A stretch of 64,000 bases of DNA from RI-153 sp963721725 (GCA_963721725.1 CAVRLX010000009.1:124001-188000); one strand, 5' to 3'; numbered from the stretch's first letter, positions 1-8,891 are shown. Program-made: numbers and translations. Notes: generated by a model not told the origin, from the letters alone.

Positions 1-300
1 CGCTGCGCCAGCAAGCCCACCCAAGATCGAAACAGCAATCGAGCGCCAGCCTGTGCCCGAACGGCGGCTGCTAATCGCCGTCAGCGCCAGATCACTGCCC
101 CAGGCGATAATCGTCAACACCGCCAAAATTATGAGCGTCGGCCAGCCGATGCGCTGGAAATTGTCGCCCCAGGCCCACAAAAAGGTGCCTAGCCAGATGA
201 AAACCGGCCCCGGCAACACAGGAACCACCGACCCCACCAATCCAAAAAAGATAAAAACATAGCCAATCGCCGCCAAAAATGGGAACAAATCAGGTACCAT
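1..300 (-). CDS. DUF456 family membrane protein (3' part outside window)
   Basis: Reading leftward from an ATG whose first base is at 300, the frame stays open for 100 codons to the window edge, so the C-terminus is missing. The translation starts MVPDLFPFLAAIGYVFIFF and continues with the LPGP turn and two long hydrophobic segments, the pattern of DUF456 membrane proteins. The function of this family is not established. It lies 46 bp downstream of nnrE on the same strand and is probably the last visible gene of that operon. Family assignment rests on recognising the hydrophobic pattern and the VVPVLPGP motif. Confidence 0.75.
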   Translation of the reverse strand, partial: MVPDLFPFLAAIGYVFIFFGLVGSVVPVLPGPVFIWLGTFLWAWGDNFQRIGWPTLIILAVLTIIAWGSDLALTAISSRRSGTGWRSIAVSILGGLAGAA

Positions 301-346
301 AATTGATACTCCATTTGAATGGAAGCCAAGATAAAGCTCATAAACC

Positions 347-1132
347 TTAGCGCAAGCCTCGCCGCCTCGGCTCGTCGCCCTCTGGCTTTTGCGTCTCCAC
401 GCTTACAATATTCCCTGCAACTACAAGCCGCACAATCGTATCCTTGGCAAAGAGCGACGGCACGTCTAGCCCCAGATGTTCGTACAACGAGGGCGGCACG
501 CTAATATCGGCCATGTAGAGCTGTCCTACTGCACTCTGCGCCGCAGAGTGGATCAGACCCGTTTTGGGCAAGGCCAGCGTCAGTGTCGCCGTGGCGTTAA
601 TGTGGGGAGTGTACACCGTGCCGCTGTCCGTGTCCAGACCGCTGGGCGCGTCCAGGCTGAGAATAGGCGCAACGCTGCTATTGGCAAGTTGGATCAAGTT
701 GGCGGCTCCCCCGTGTGGATTCCCCACCAGCCCATAGCCAATCAAGGCGTCAATGACCAGATCTGTGGGCGGCAATTCCCAGCCATCTTCGGCCCAGGCC
801 AACGGTAGATCCATCTTTTGAAGGATCGCCAATTGTTGGGCGGGCACACCGCTAAATTCCTCTGGGCGATGGGTCAACAACACCTGCACCCATGCCCCCC
901 AATTAAGCAAATGCCGCGCCGCCACCAATCCACCGCCGCCGTTGTTGCCCCGTCCGGCCAGGATCACAATGGGACGATCCACGATGTCGCCGTCCAAGAG
1001 GCGCTTTGCCAACAGGGCCAGATTGCGCCCTGCATTCTCCATCATTTGCACCAATTCAATGCCGTAGACCTCAACCATCAATCGATCAACTTCGCGCATC
1101 TGCGCGGTGGATAGAGTAGGAATCGCTATCAC
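347..1132 (-). CDS. nnrE: NAD(P)H-hydrate epimerase (YjeF N-terminal domain)
   Basis: This 261-residue protein has the YjeF_N Rossmann-like fold, which interconverts R and S forms of hydrated NAD(P)H so that damaged cofactor can be repaired. Visible motifs are MENAGR (31-36), a GNNGG loop (62-66), DALIGYGL (128-135) and LDAPSGLD (160-167). The usual GNNGGDG loop reads GNNGGGG here, so a normally conserved Asp is Gly. The dehydratase domain found fused in many bacteria is absent, so this is the stand-alone epimerase form. The start is a GTG only 4 bp after the stop of the upstream membrane-protein gene; an ATG at 1102 is the alternative. Its position beside the NAD biosynthesis operon fits its role. 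Confidence 0.88.
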   Translation of the reverse strand: MIAIPTLSTAQMREVDRLMVEVYGIELVQMMENAGRNLALLAKRLLDGDIVDRPIVILAGRGNNGGGGLVAARHLLNWGAWVQVLLTHRPEEFSGVPAQQLAILQKMDLPLAWAEDGWELPPTDLVIDALIGYGLVGNPHGGAANLIQLANSSVAPILSLDAPSGLDTDSGTVYTPHINATATLTLALPKTGLIHSAAQSAVGQLYMADISVPPSLYEHLGLDVPSLFAKDTIVRLVVAGNIVSVETQKPEGDEPRRRGLR

Positions 1133-1136
1133 CTTG

Positions 1137-2204
1137 TCACCCTGTCACCTTGTCATCTGGCATGGCCGGCGGGATCAACAGATAACTCAGCAACAGCGCC
1201 GCCACGCCTGTCAAAAAGAGCGAGCCTGTCCACAGATGAACCGACCAGCCAATACCCTCGGTCATTTCCAGCGCGGCATAGTATGCTCCAAACAGCAGCA
1301 CCGGCGCGCCAAAGGCCAAAATGCGAAAAGCTGTGACATGGGTCACGCTTGGCTTGAGGCGCGCATACAAGAGATCCAACAGCGCCGCCGCACCGATCAT
1401 GGCGGCAGCCATGCCCAGGGTATGGGCGTGTTCATAGTCCAGCATGAGCATGCCCACGGTGTTGATGCCCCAAATCACAGTCAAACTGCCCGGCGGCAAC
1501 TGCCAACGCCGCATTGCCAAAAGCACCGGCCCCACCAGCAGCGTGCCTGTCACCACCATGGCCTGTATCCCTGCCATAATGCCCACGTCGTTGAAAAAGT
1601 GGTAATGGCGCGCCCCGCCGATGATCACGGCGATGGGGTGCGAGAACATTTGAAAGAACGTAAAGGTGGAAATCAGCAAACAGACCGACAGCACCGCTGG
1701 GCCAAGTGTGCGCCACCTGCCATCGCCACCGCGCCGATTCCACGCTGCCCGCAGCGGACCCGTCACCACCAGCGCCAGCCCCACGCCCAACAGTAAATGG
1801 GTGGGGCTAAAGAGCGCTTCAAGGTCCTCCTCAATGCCGAAGAGGATATGCCAAACCAGATCTCCCGCACCGCCTGCGCCGAAGATCAGCAACCCGGTAA
1901 TCGTCGCCTTGTAGCCATCGGGAATAGCCGCCGCCAGCGCGAAACCACGCAGCCGATTGAGCAGCACCGCGCTGCCCATTGCCAGCGCCGTCAGCCCAAA
2001 GCCGCCATAGAAAAACGCGTGCCAAAGCGTAAAAAACGACTGATCCACCCTGCCGTGATTGTGCGCCCAGCCATCCAAATAGAGGCCGCCCAGAAAAACA
2101 GCACTCAGCACTATCATCAGCCGATCAAAGCGCAGACCGCCAATCGCCGCCGCTTGCTCTGTATCTGTCCGCTTGATCATCCGTGAAGAAAGCGCCTGAT
2201 TCAT
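1137..2204 (-). CDS. Multi-pass membrane protein of unknown function
   Basis: A 355-residue protein with about nine hydrophobic segments, starting with a short polar N-terminus. I do not recognise a named family. Histidines and acidic residues lie in or near the membrane segments (GWAHNHGRVDQSFFTLWHAFF, HILFGIEEDLEALFSPTHLLL, YHFFNDVG, LDYEHAHTLG), a pattern sometimes seen in metal- or haem-binding membrane proteins, but this is only suggestive. Its last codons and the start of nnrE lie inside a GTGACA-type repeat, and the two genes are 4 bp apart, so they are probably co-transcribed. Confidence 0.8.
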   Translation of the reverse strand: MNQALSSRMIKRTDTEQAAAIGGLRFDRLMIVLSAVFLGGLYLDGWAHNHGRVDQSFFTLWHAFFYGGFGLTALAMGSAVLLNRLRGFALAAAIPDGYKATITGLLIFGAGGAGDLVWHILFGIEEDLEALFSPTHLLLGVGLALVVTGPLRAAWNRRGGDGRWRTLGPAVLSVCLLISTFTFFQMFSHPIAVIIGGARHYHFFNDVGIMAGIQAMVVTGTLLVGPVLLAMRRWQLPPGSLTVIWGINTVGMLMLDYEHAHTLGMAAAMIGAAALLDLLYARLKPSVTHVTAFRILAFGAPVLLFGAYYAALEMTEGIGWSVHLWTGSLFLTGVAALLLSYLLIPPAMPDDKVTG

Positions 2205-2530
2205 CTTTGTCCCCTTATGAACTGCTCAAAGTACGCTGCTGGCTCTACGTACAGCCTATCTCCCTGGTTGCAGAGTAATATGAAATCGCCCCAGAAGCAA
2301 TTAGCACACACCAATCTCCAATCCCTAATCTCCAATCCCCCTGTATCCCAACTTACATTAAACTGCCCAAAATGCCTTATTGTGATAGTCACACAAAGAT
2401 AATTGTATTTGTGACACGAACAAGTTTGGATGGCATTATTATCAATGATATAGTGGGGTCGATTCTAGACAAACCTGTATTCCACACCATTGGGTTTGTC
2501 CATATTCAAAGCACGGAACAAAAGGTAGAA
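2205..2530. promoter_or_regulatory. Divergent intergenic region upstream of nadC with TGTGA-type palindrome
   Basis: This gap of about 325 bp separates the divergent membrane-protein operon and the nad operon. It holds reiterated AATCTCC units (about 2310-2345), a perfect short palindrome TGTGA-tag-TCACA (2381-2393) and, about 15 bp on, a second TTTGTGACAC half-site (2408-2417). These could be operator sites for the nad operon. The spacing does not match a standard CRP site, and I see no convincing NrtR or NiaR box, so the regulator is unknown. Confidence 0.4.
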
Positions 2531-3379
2531 ATGGCTATGCAATCATTTATCGAAGGGGCGCGCCCTCTTGTCCGCCACGCCCTGAATGAGGACATTGGCG
2601 ATGGCGACGTTACCACGCTATGTACGCTGCCGCCAGAGATGGTCTATCAAGGCCAGTTTTTGGCAAAGGCCGATGGCGTGGTCGCCGGGCTGGATGTGGC
2701 TGCGCTCACGTTTGCGCTGCTGGATGAGCAGGTATCGGTGACGCCACTGGTGGAAGAAGGCATGTCGGTGGTGCGCGGCACGATTATCGCCACAGCCAGC
2801 GGACCGGGACAGGCATTGCTCACCGGCGAGCGGGTGGCGCTAAATTTGCTCCAACGCATGTCTGGCATTGCCACGCTGACCCGCTGCTTTGTAGAGGCTG
2901 TGGCGGGTACGCGCGCTGTGATTTTGGACACGCGCAAGACAGCGCCGGGACTGCGCCTTTTTGATAAACGCGCGGTGGCGTTGGGCGGCGGGCAAAATCA
3001 CCGGATCGGCCTCTATGATATGGTGCTGATCAAAGACAACCATATTGCCGCGGCGGGCGGCATCACCGCTGCTGTGAAACGGGTGCGCGCTGGCGACAGC
3101 CGCGCTCGCCCGATTGAGGTGGAAGTAACCAATTTCGAGCAGTTACACGAGGCGCTTTCGCTCAATGTGGATCGGATTATGCTGGACAACATGAGCGTGG
3201 CGCAGATGGCCGAGGCGGTGACGATTACCGCCGGGCGCACAGGATTGGAAGCATCGGGCAATGTCTCGCTGGAGACCGTCCGCGCCATTGCCGAAACCGG
3301 CGTCGATTTTATCTCCGTGGGCGCGCTCACCCATTCTGTGCGCGCGCTGGATATTAGCTTTAATTTGGAAGAAGAATAG
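2531..3379 (+). CDS. nadC: Nicotinate-nucleotide pyrophosphorylase (quinolinate phosphoribosyltransferase)
   Basis: Converts quinolinate and PRPP to nicotinate mononucleotide with loss of CO2, the third step of de novo NAD synthesis. The frame is open further upstream, but homologous sequence begins at MAMQSFIEGARPLVRHALNE, so I place the start at the ATG at 2531 (282 residues). Family motifs are EDIGDGDVTT, GERVALNLLQRMSGIAT, DTRKTAPGLR, AVALGGGQNHR, LIKDNHI and VEVEVTN, followed by the LDNMS and SVGALTHS strands of the barrel. It is the first gene of a nadC-nadA-nadB set, with 72 bp to nadA. Confidence 0.95.
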   Translation: MAMQSFIEGARPLVRHALNEDIGDGDVTTLCTLPPEMVYQGQFLAKADGVVAGLDVAALTFALLDEQVSVTPLVEEGMSVVRGTIIATASGPGQALLTGERVALNLLQRMSGIATLTRCFVEAVAGTRAVILDTRKTAPGLRLFDKRAVALGGGQNHRIGLYDMVLIKDNHIAAAGGITAAVKRVRAGDSRARPIEVEVTNFEQLHEALSLNVDRIMLDNMSVAQMAEAVTITAGRTGLEASGNVSLETVRAIAETGVDFISVGALTHSVRALDISFNLEEE

Positions 3380-3451
3380 AAAACTGCGAATTGCAGATAT
3401 GCACTCCCTTTTCACAGAACACGAAGCACGTAATATTAAGGACATACACAC

Positions 3452-4507
3452 ATGACACTCGTCAAAGAAAACACCGCTGTACAAGAGATGTACGAATCGC
3501 TCAAGGCCAAACTGAGCGATGTCGTGCCTGATTTTGAGTTGCGCTACAAGGCCGAGCTGGCTGTGGACATTAACAAGCTGAAAAAAGAGCGCAACGCTGT
3601 GATTTTGGGCCACAACTATATGGAACCGGCCCTCTTTCACTCCATCCCCGATTTTGTGGGCGATTCGCTGGAACTGAGCCGCAAAGCCGCCCAGACCGAC
3701 AAAGATATTATCGTCTTCTGTGGCGTGGAATTTATGGCCGAAACCGCCAAAATCCTCAACCCCACCAAGACAGTGCTGCTGCCTGCCGCCAAGGCGGGCT
3801 GTTCGCTGGCCTCAAGCATCACCGCCGAAGATGTACGCCGCCTCAAGGCCCGCTATCCCGGCGTGCCTGTGGTGACCTACGTTAACACCTATGCCGACGT
3901 GAAAGCCGAGACCGATATCTGCTGCACCTCTGGCAATGCCGTGGCTGTGGTCAACTCGCTGGATTCGGACAAGATCATCTTTTTGCCCGACGAATATCTG
4001 GCCCGCAACGTGGCGCTGGAAACCGGCAAGACTATTATCTTCCCAGGCCAGCACGGCAACATCAGCCTGGAAGACGAAGCCGCCGCCGATTTCATCGGCT
4101 GGCACGGGCGCTGCGAAGTCCACGAGAAGTTCACAGTCCAGGACATTCTCGACGTGCGCGCCCAGTTCCCCGATGTGAGCATTGTGGCCCACCCAGAGTG
4201 CAGCCCAGAGGTGGTCTCGGCGTCGGATTTCTCCGGCAGCACCACGGCCATGATGCGCTATGTGGAGCAGACCAACGCCCCGCGCTATTTGCTGCTCACC
4301 GAATGCTCCATGGGCGACAACATCATCGGCGGCAATCCCGGCAAAGAGATGTTGCGCCTCTGCTCCGTGCGCTGTCCGCACATGAACCAGATCACGCTGG
4401 AAGAGACGCTGGAAGCGCTGGAGAAGACCCAGTATGAGATCCACGTGCCCGAAGAGATCCGCGTGCGTGCCGCGCGGGCCGTCGAACGTATGATTGCGAT
4501 TGGATAA
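3452..4507 (+). CDS. nadA: Quinolinate synthase A
   Basis: Condenses iminoaspartate (made by NadB) with dihydroxyacetone phosphate to form quinolinate, using a [4Fe-4S] cluster. The 351-residue sequence has the three cluster cysteines in their usual contexts: AGCSLA (C117), WHGRCEVHE (C221) and VRCPHM (C308). Other conserved segments are LGHNYMEPAL, FCGVEFMAETAK, NTYADVKAETDICCTSGNA, HPECSPEV and TECSMGDN. The gene is intact. It sits between nadC and nadB, in step with the pathway. Confidence 0.96.
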   Translation: MTLVKENTAVQEMYESLKAKLSDVVPDFELRYKAELAVDINKLKKERNAVILGHNYMEPALFHSIPDFVGDSLELSRKAAQTDKDIIVFCGVEFMAETAKILNPTKTVLLPAAKAGCSLASSITAEDVRRLKARYPGVPVVTYVNTYADVKAETDICCTSGNAVAVVNSLDSDKIIFLPDEYLARNVALETGKTIIFPGQHGNISLEDEAAADFIGWHGRCEVHEKFTVQDILDVRAQFPDVSIVAHPECSPEVVSASDFSGSTTAMMRYVEQTNAPRYLLLTECSMGDNIIGGNPGKEMLRLCSVRCPHMNQITLEETLEALEKTQYEIHVPEEIRVRAARAVERMIAIG

Positions 4508-4515
4508 AAGATAAG

Positions 4516-4556
4516 AAGAGATTGGGAGATTAGCTAGACTAATCTCTCAATCTCTT
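4516..4556. repeat. Long hairpin between nadA and nadB
   Basis: Arms 4516-4533 and 4539-4556 pair over 18 bp with one G-U pair around a 5-nt loop. It is followed by further AATCTC reiterations up to about 4575. It has no U-tract, so it may stabilise or partly terminate the nadCA message rather than act as a full terminator. Similar AATCTCC reiterations lie upstream of nadC. Confidence 0.6.
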
Positions 4557-4598
4557 AATCTCCTAATCTCCCATCCCACTGGATTACCAACCCTTACT

Positions 4599-6167
4599 AT
4601 GACTGACGCACTGATTACCGAAGTCCTCATTATCGGCTCTGGCATTGCCGGGACCACCACGGCGCTGTTGCTGGCCGACGCCGGCGTCCCCGTGACGGTG
4701 GTGACGCGCGCGCGCAAGCCACACGATTCCAACACCTATTGGGCACAGGGCGGCATTATCTATAAAGGCGAGGAAGATTCTCCGGCGCTGCTGGCCGAGG
4801 ATATCATCCGCGCCGGGGCGGGCCACAGCAACCCGCACGCTGTGCAGATTTTGGCCGAAGAGGGGCCAGACGCTGTGCGCGAAATCCTGTTGGAGCGGGT
4901 GGGCGTGGCGTTTGACCGCACCGACGATGGCGATCTCTCGCTGGCATTGGAGGGCGGGCACAAACTGCCGCGCATTATCCATGCCACCGACGCCACTGGC
5001 AAAGCGATTGAGATCGCCCTTGTGCGCGCCGTGGAAGCGCACCCCAACATTACCCTGCTCACCGGCCACACCGCCGTGGATCTGCTCACGCCCTCGCACC
5101 ACAGCCGCGAGCGGCTCTCGGTCTATGACCCACGCGCCTGCATTGGCGCCTATCTGCTCAACCAAGACAGCGGCGAGGTGATCCGCGCCCTGGCGAAGAT
5201 GACCGTGGTGGCAACGGGCGGGCTGGGCCAGATCTTTCTGCGCAGCACCAACCCGGCGGGCGCACGCGGCGACGGTATCGCCATGGCCGACCGCACAGGC
5301 GTGCGTATCATTAACACCGAGTTTGTGCAGTTCCACCCCACAGCCTTTTACCGCCAGGGCGCGGCGCGTTTTCTCGTCTCCGAGGCCGTGCGCGGGGCGG
5401 GGGCGCGGCTGGTCCACGCCGACGGGCAGCCCTTTATGCAGAATCACGATCCCGAATGGAAAGACCTCGCCCCGCGCGATGTGGTGGCGCGCAGCATTCA
5501 CCGCGAAATGTTGGCGAACAACGTCTCCAACGTTTTTCTCGATCTGCGCTCGTATGTGCCCAAAGCGGACATTCTCTCCCACTTCCCCACAATTTACGAG
5601 AAGTCGCTGGAGTTCGGCGTGGACATCACCAAAGATCTGGTGCCGGTAGTCCCAGCGGCACACTATGCCTGTGGCGGCATCTGGGTGGACGAGTGGGGGC
5701 AGACCACGCTCAACAACCTTTATGCCGTGGGCGAAGTCTCGTGTACCGGGCTGCACGGCGCAAACCGTCTTGCCAGCACGTCGCTGCTGGAGGGGCTGGT
5801 GTGGGGACGGCGCGCCGCTGGTCACATTGAGGAGCATCTGGCGCAAACAGCTTTGTACAACGCTGATCTGATCCCCGATTGGGACTATGTGGGCAGTGAG
5901 ATCGCCGATCCCGCGCTGATTAGCCAAGACATGAGCACGGTGAAGCACATTATGTGGAACTACGTGGGGCTGGTGCGTACGACGCCGCGACTGGCGCGTG
6001 CCTTGCGTGATCTGCGCGATCTGGAAAGCGAGATCGAAGGCTTTTACCGCACGCGCCGCCTTACCGATGACCTGATCGGGCTGCGCAACGCCGTGCGCAC
6101 GGCCAGTGTCGTTGCCAACGCCGCCTGGCAGAACAAGAGCAGTATGGGGTGTCACTATCGCGAATAG
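4599..6167 (+). CDS. nadB: L-aspartate oxidase
   Basis: FAD enzyme that oxidises L-aspartate to iminoaspartate, the first step of de novo NAD synthesis. The 522-residue protein shows the N-terminal dinucleotide motif GSGIAG (13-18), YWAQGGI, RVGVAFDR, HATDATGKAIE, VVATGGLGQIF, TNPAGARGDGIAMA, FVQFHPTAFY, LVSEAVRGAGA and HYACGGIWVDEWGQT, then the helical C-terminal domain of the succinate dehydrogenase/fumarate reductase flavoprotein family. Its stop codon directly abuts the stop of the convergent gene at 6168, so there is no space for a dedicated terminator. Confidence 0.96.
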   Translation: MTDALITEVLIIGSGIAGTTTALLLADAGVPVTVVTRARKPHDSNTYWAQGGIIYKGEEDSPALLAEDIIRAGAGHSNPHAVQILAEEGPDAVREILLERVGVAFDRTDDGDLSLALEGGHKLPRIIHATDATGKAIEIALVRAVEAHPNITLLTGHTAVDLLTPSHHSRERLSVYDPRACIGAYLLNQDSGEVIRALAKMTVVATGGLGQIFLRSTNPAGARGDGIAMADRTGVRIINTEFVQFHPTAFYRQGAARFLVSEAVRGAGARLVHADGQPFMQNHDPEWKDLAPRDVVARSIHREMLANNVSNVFLDLRSYVPKADILSHFPTIYEKSLEFGVDITKDLVPVVPAAHYACGGIWVDEWGQTTLNNLYAVGEVSCTGLHGANRLASTSLLEGLVWGRRAAGHIEEHLAQTALYNADLIPDWDYVGSEIADPALISQDMSTVKHIMWNYVGLVRTTPRLARALRDLRDLESEIEGFYRTRRLTDDLIGLRNAVRTASVVANAAWQNKSSMGCHYRE

Positions 6168-6875
6168 TTACACCCCCTGACCCGTCAGCGGAAACGAGGC
6201 TGCCACAGTATAAAAACCGTCCTCGCCTAACTCCACCAGTTGTATGGATTGCACCAACAGGGTGCGCGTGGCTTCCTCTTGAAACAGCCCTGTGTGGCGC
6301 ATCAGGAGATCGGCCACTCGATCCCACGTGGCTTGGTCGGGGATGCTCGTCGCCAACGACCAGTGGGGTGAAAAAGAGTCTAGCACGGAAGGCGCACCAT
6401 AGCGGATCAAATTGCGGCGCATGGGCGCGCTCAGGCGATCTTGCAGATGGGCAAGATAAGGTGAATCTTCGTGTAAGACGCTGATCAGGGTGACTACCAA
6501 GCGATGCAACTGTTGCAAAGCCCCGTCGCTTGAATCGAAGGTCAGGGTCAATGCCGATGGGCTGCTGTGAAATTCTCTGAAAAAGCGCCCATGGGTCACA
6601 GTAAAGGGAGCAACACGCGATGCAATCCACTTCAACCGCATTGAAATTTCCGCTCCATCTTCCTCTCGATAGTCCAGACAATCGGCGATAGTAACGTGAA
6701 AGCTGAAAATTTCGGCGCGGCCGATCCAACCGCGGATGGTCTCTTCGCCGATCACCGCGGCCAAGGTTGGTGTCGTGCGCGTTTGCGTCCAAATATCATA
6801 GCCCAAATGGGCGCTGGCAAGTTGATAAAGCGCGTTTTCTGGCTTTGGAATTAAGTAAACACCGTAGCGAGGCAT
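6168..6875 (-). CDS. DUF1045 / 2H phosphoesterase-like protein
   Basis: A 235-residue protein starting MPRYGVYLIPKPENALYQLA, the opening typical of DUF1045 proteins. Two H-x-T/S signatures are present: FHVTIAD in the first half and HWSLATS in the second. These mark the 2H phosphoesterase fold, which hydrolyses or ligates cyclic or 2'-5' phosphodiesters. DUF1045 members are often found with phosphonate (phn) genes, but none are nearby, so the substrate is unknown. The gene converges on nadB with no intervening base. Confidence 0.75.
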   Translation of the reverse strand: MPRYGVYLIPKPENALYQLASAHLGYDIWTQTRTTPTLAAVIGEETIRGWIGRAEIFSFHVTIADCLDYREEDGAEISMRLKWIASRVAPFTVTHGRFFREFHSSPSALTLTFDSSDGALQQLHRLVVTLISVLHEDSPYLAHLQDRLSAPMRRNLIRYGAPSVLDSFSPHWSLATSIPDQATWDRVADLLMRHTGLFQEEATRTLLVQSIQLVELGEDGFYTVAASFPLTGQGV

Positions 6876-6993
6876 AGATTTTTCTCCGTTTTGGGATTGC
6901 GTAAATTGTGCTATAGTAGACCCTCAAGTCTGGTCATGTTCTTTCGCATCGTTCTGTCACAAATTGTGTAACCTAAAAAAAGGAAAAGAACTA

Positions 6994-7443
6994 ATGCCAA
7001 CCTATGTACTGCTGACAAAGCTGTCGTCAGACGCCATTATCGACCCCCAAGAGATGGCCGATCTCCACAACATGGTCCAGAACCGTGTCATGGCAGAGTG
7101 TTCGGATGTGGCTTGGGAACATAGCTACGTGCTCTTGGGCCGCTATGATGCGTTGGATATCTTCTCTGCGCCCAACAATGAAACTGCCTCCAAAGTGGCC
7201 GTCGTGATCCGTTCGTTTGGTCACTCCACCACGGAGATTTTGCCCGCCACCCATTGGGACATTTTTCGCAAAATGGTGGGCGAAATCGGGGGCGATCACC
7301 CCGAACAGGGAAAAGAATCATCCACGCCCAGCCCAGCACCGGCGCTTGTCGTTGACCGCCAAGAGTCCATTGAAGATGAAGTGGACGAGGCCATGGTGGA
7401 ATCCTTCCCGGCCAGCGATCCGCCCAGTTATAGTGCCCGGTAG
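6994..7443 (+). CDS. GYD-domain protein with acidic C-terminal tail
   Basis: A 149-residue protein. The first 95 residues form a GYD domain (MPTYVLLTKLS, then WEHSYVLLGRYDALDIFSAPN and HSTTEILPA), a small ferredoxin-like fold of unknown function. A Pro-rich linker follows, then the motif DEVDEAMVESFPASDPPSYS, which occurs as a stand-alone small protein or tail in many bacteria. The start at 6994 follows AGGAAAAG; an ATG ten codons upstream lacks such a site. It is a single-gene unit with a terminator just downstream. Confidence 0.8.
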   Translation: MPTYVLLTKLSSDAIIDPQEMADLHNMVQNRVMAECSDVAWEHSYVLLGRYDALDIFSAPNNETASKVAVVIRSFGHSTTEILPATHWDIFRKMVGEIGGDHPEQGKESSTPSPAPALVVDRQESIEDEVDEAMVESFPASDPPSYSAR

Positions 7444-7470
7444 CGTTGCGGAAAGCGCAACTTCGGTTTT

Positions 7471-7502
7471 GCAAAAGGCCGCCTGTCATGGCGGCCTTTT
7501 GC
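7471..7502. terminator. Bidirectional rho-independent terminator
   Basis: Stem AAAAGGCCGCC / GGCGGCCTTTT around a 6-nt loop, with A and T runs on either side. It lies between the ends of the GYD gene (plus) and the SIS gene (minus) and can serve both. Confidence 0.85.
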
Positions 7503-7533
7503 TATCCGCGACATCCAAAGGCCGCCGTTTGGT

Positions 7534-8583
7534 TTAGCGCGTGCGCGTCACCTTGCGCAGCCCACGCGGGTGGTCGGGATCATAATGGCGGGCATAGGCC
7601 AGGTGCATGGCGAACAACTGCCCAGGCACCACCGCCACCACAGGCGATAGCCATTCGGGGACCCCAGCAGGCAGGCGCAGGCTGCGATGGGCGCGGCCAC
7701 ACAGGGCTTCGTCGTCGCTAATTGCGATAACTTCGGCTTCGCGAGCATGGAGCTGCTCCACAAACGCCGCCAACTCCGCCGAAAGCAGCCCCGATGGAGC
7801 AATGACAAAAGCCGGGAAACCATACTCAATCAGCGCCAGCGGACCATGCAGGAAATCGGCGCTGCTATAGGGTTCGGCCACAGTATAGGTTAATTCCTTC
7901 AACTTGAGGGCAACTTCATAGGCAGTGGCGTAGTTGAAACCACGCCCAATCACCACACAATGGCGTGCATAACTATAGCGCTCGGCCACTTGATCCACGT
8001 GTGGATTCAAGGCCAGCACCTGTTCGATCTGCCGAGGCAGCCGTTGAATCTGGCGGAGGGTATCGGCTTCCTGGTTGAGATGGGCGGCCAGCAGCGCCAC
8101 TGAAACCAGTTGCGCCGTGTAAGTTTTGGTGGCGGCAAGCGAGCGCTCTTCGCCCACATGAAGATCAATGATATGGTCGGCCTGTTGCGCCAGCTCAGAG
8201 TCAACTACATTGGTAAAGGCGGCGGTGAGCATGCCCTGACGGCGACCCTCGGCCAATACGCTCACAATATCCGGGCTACGTCCGCTCTGGCTAATACCCA
8301 GTACCAGCGTGTGCGGGCTAAAGCGGGGCGGGCTACCATACAGGCTAAACAGGCTGGGCGTGGTCAACGCCACAGGCAGCCGATTGATCGCACCCAAGAG
8401 ATATTGCGCGTAGCGACCGGCATTGTCACTGCTGCCGCGAGCCGCGATCACCACATTGTCGATTTGTCGCTGGCGCATGGCAGCAGCCAGGGCTGCGATT
8501 TGGGCGCTTTCATTGCCGATCAAGGTGGAGATCGAGTCGGGCTGTTGGTGGATTTCTTGATAGAGGTAAGATGACTGTAACAT
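7534..8583 (-). CDS. SIS-domain aminosugar-phosphate enzyme (GlmS isomerase-like / NagB-II type)
   Basis: 349 residues with two SIS (sugar isomerase) domains and no glutaminase domain. Motifs are AARGSSDNAGRY, LGISQSGRSPDIVSVL, EERSLAATKTYTAQL, VIGRGFNYATAYEVALKLKE and SSADFLHGPLALIE. These match the isomerase half of GlmS and the stand-alone NagB-II/AgaS enzymes, so the likely reaction is deamination/isomerisation of an aminosugar 6-phosphate. It probably acts in aminosugar catabolism rather than cell-wall synthesis, because there is no amidotransferase domain. It has no operon partner. Confidence 0.85.
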   Translation of the reverse strand: MLQSSYLYQEIHQQPDSISTLIGNESAQIAALAAAMRQRQIDNVVIAARGSSDNAGRYAQYLLGAINRLPVALTTPSLFSLYGSPPRFSPHTLVLGISQSGRSPDIVSVLAEGRRQGMLTAAFTNVVDSELAQQADHIIDLHVGEERSLAATKTYTAQLVSVALLAAHLNQEADTLRQIQRLPRQIEQVLALNPHVDQVAERYSYARHCVVIGRGFNYATAYEVALKLKELTYTVAEPYSSADFLHGPLALIEYGFPAFVIAPSGLLSAELAAFVEQLHAREAEVIAISDDEALCGRAHRSLRLPAGVPEWLSPVVAVVPGQLFAMHLAYARHYDPDHPRGLRKVTRTR

Positions 8584-8640
8584 GACGACCTCGATTTCGG
8601 CGTTGGGTGAATGGGAGAAGCGTATCCTAAGCAGCGGGAC

Positions 8641-8679
8641 AAAGGAAGATTTTCTGCTCTTTGAAAATGTCCTTGTGTG
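8641..8679 (+). repeat. 39-bp dispersed element, copy 1
   Basis: One of three copies in the window (others at 10052-10090 plus and 44137-44175 minus). The shared core reads CTCTTTGAARATGTYCTTGT and is flanked by a conserved AAAGRA...TTTC head and a GTG end. This copy lies in the leader region of the acyl-CoA dehydrogenase gene, upstream of two hairpins. Confidence 0.7.
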
Positions 8680-8685
8680 CCTGCA

Positions 8686-8714
8686 CAGAATAGATCCGGG
8701 TTGAATCTATTCTG
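8686..8714. repeat. 10-bp stem hairpin
   Basis: Perfect stem CAGAATAGAT / ATCTATTCTG with a 9-nt loop, directly between the 39-bp element and the REP-like palindrome. There is no U-tract, so it is not an obvious terminator. Confidence 0.55.
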
Positions 8715-8718
8715 GATA

Positions 8719-8764
8719 GGTAACAATACAGGTCTAGGGTGCGCTCGCACCTGAATCGTTACCT
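8719..8764. repeat. REP-like palindrome, short copy A
   Basis: A near-perfect inverted repeat: left arm GGTAACAATACAGGT and right arm ACCTGAATCGTTACC around a GGGTGCGCTCGCACC centre. It lacks the internal spacer found in copies B (17714-17812), C (37871-37964) and D (46994-47091), which share the outer GGTAAC and the inner GGTGCGAC motifs. The rest of the gap to 8891 contains only a TGATC/GATCA palindrome near 8859 and the ribosome site of the next gene. Confidence 0.65.
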
Positions 8765-8891
8765 GGATAGATTATATCATCGTGTAACAGACCGACAACA
8801 CCCCCACAATTACCGTCGTTATGATAGGAGTACCCATCTTTAACCCCGACCCGTTTTGATCAGAAAATTGATCAGCAAAGGATAAAACCCC

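Noticed and set aside
4584..6155. 523-codon antisense frame opposite nadB
   Set aside because: Same reason: nadB is fully conserved, and the antisense frame is a codon-bias artefact.
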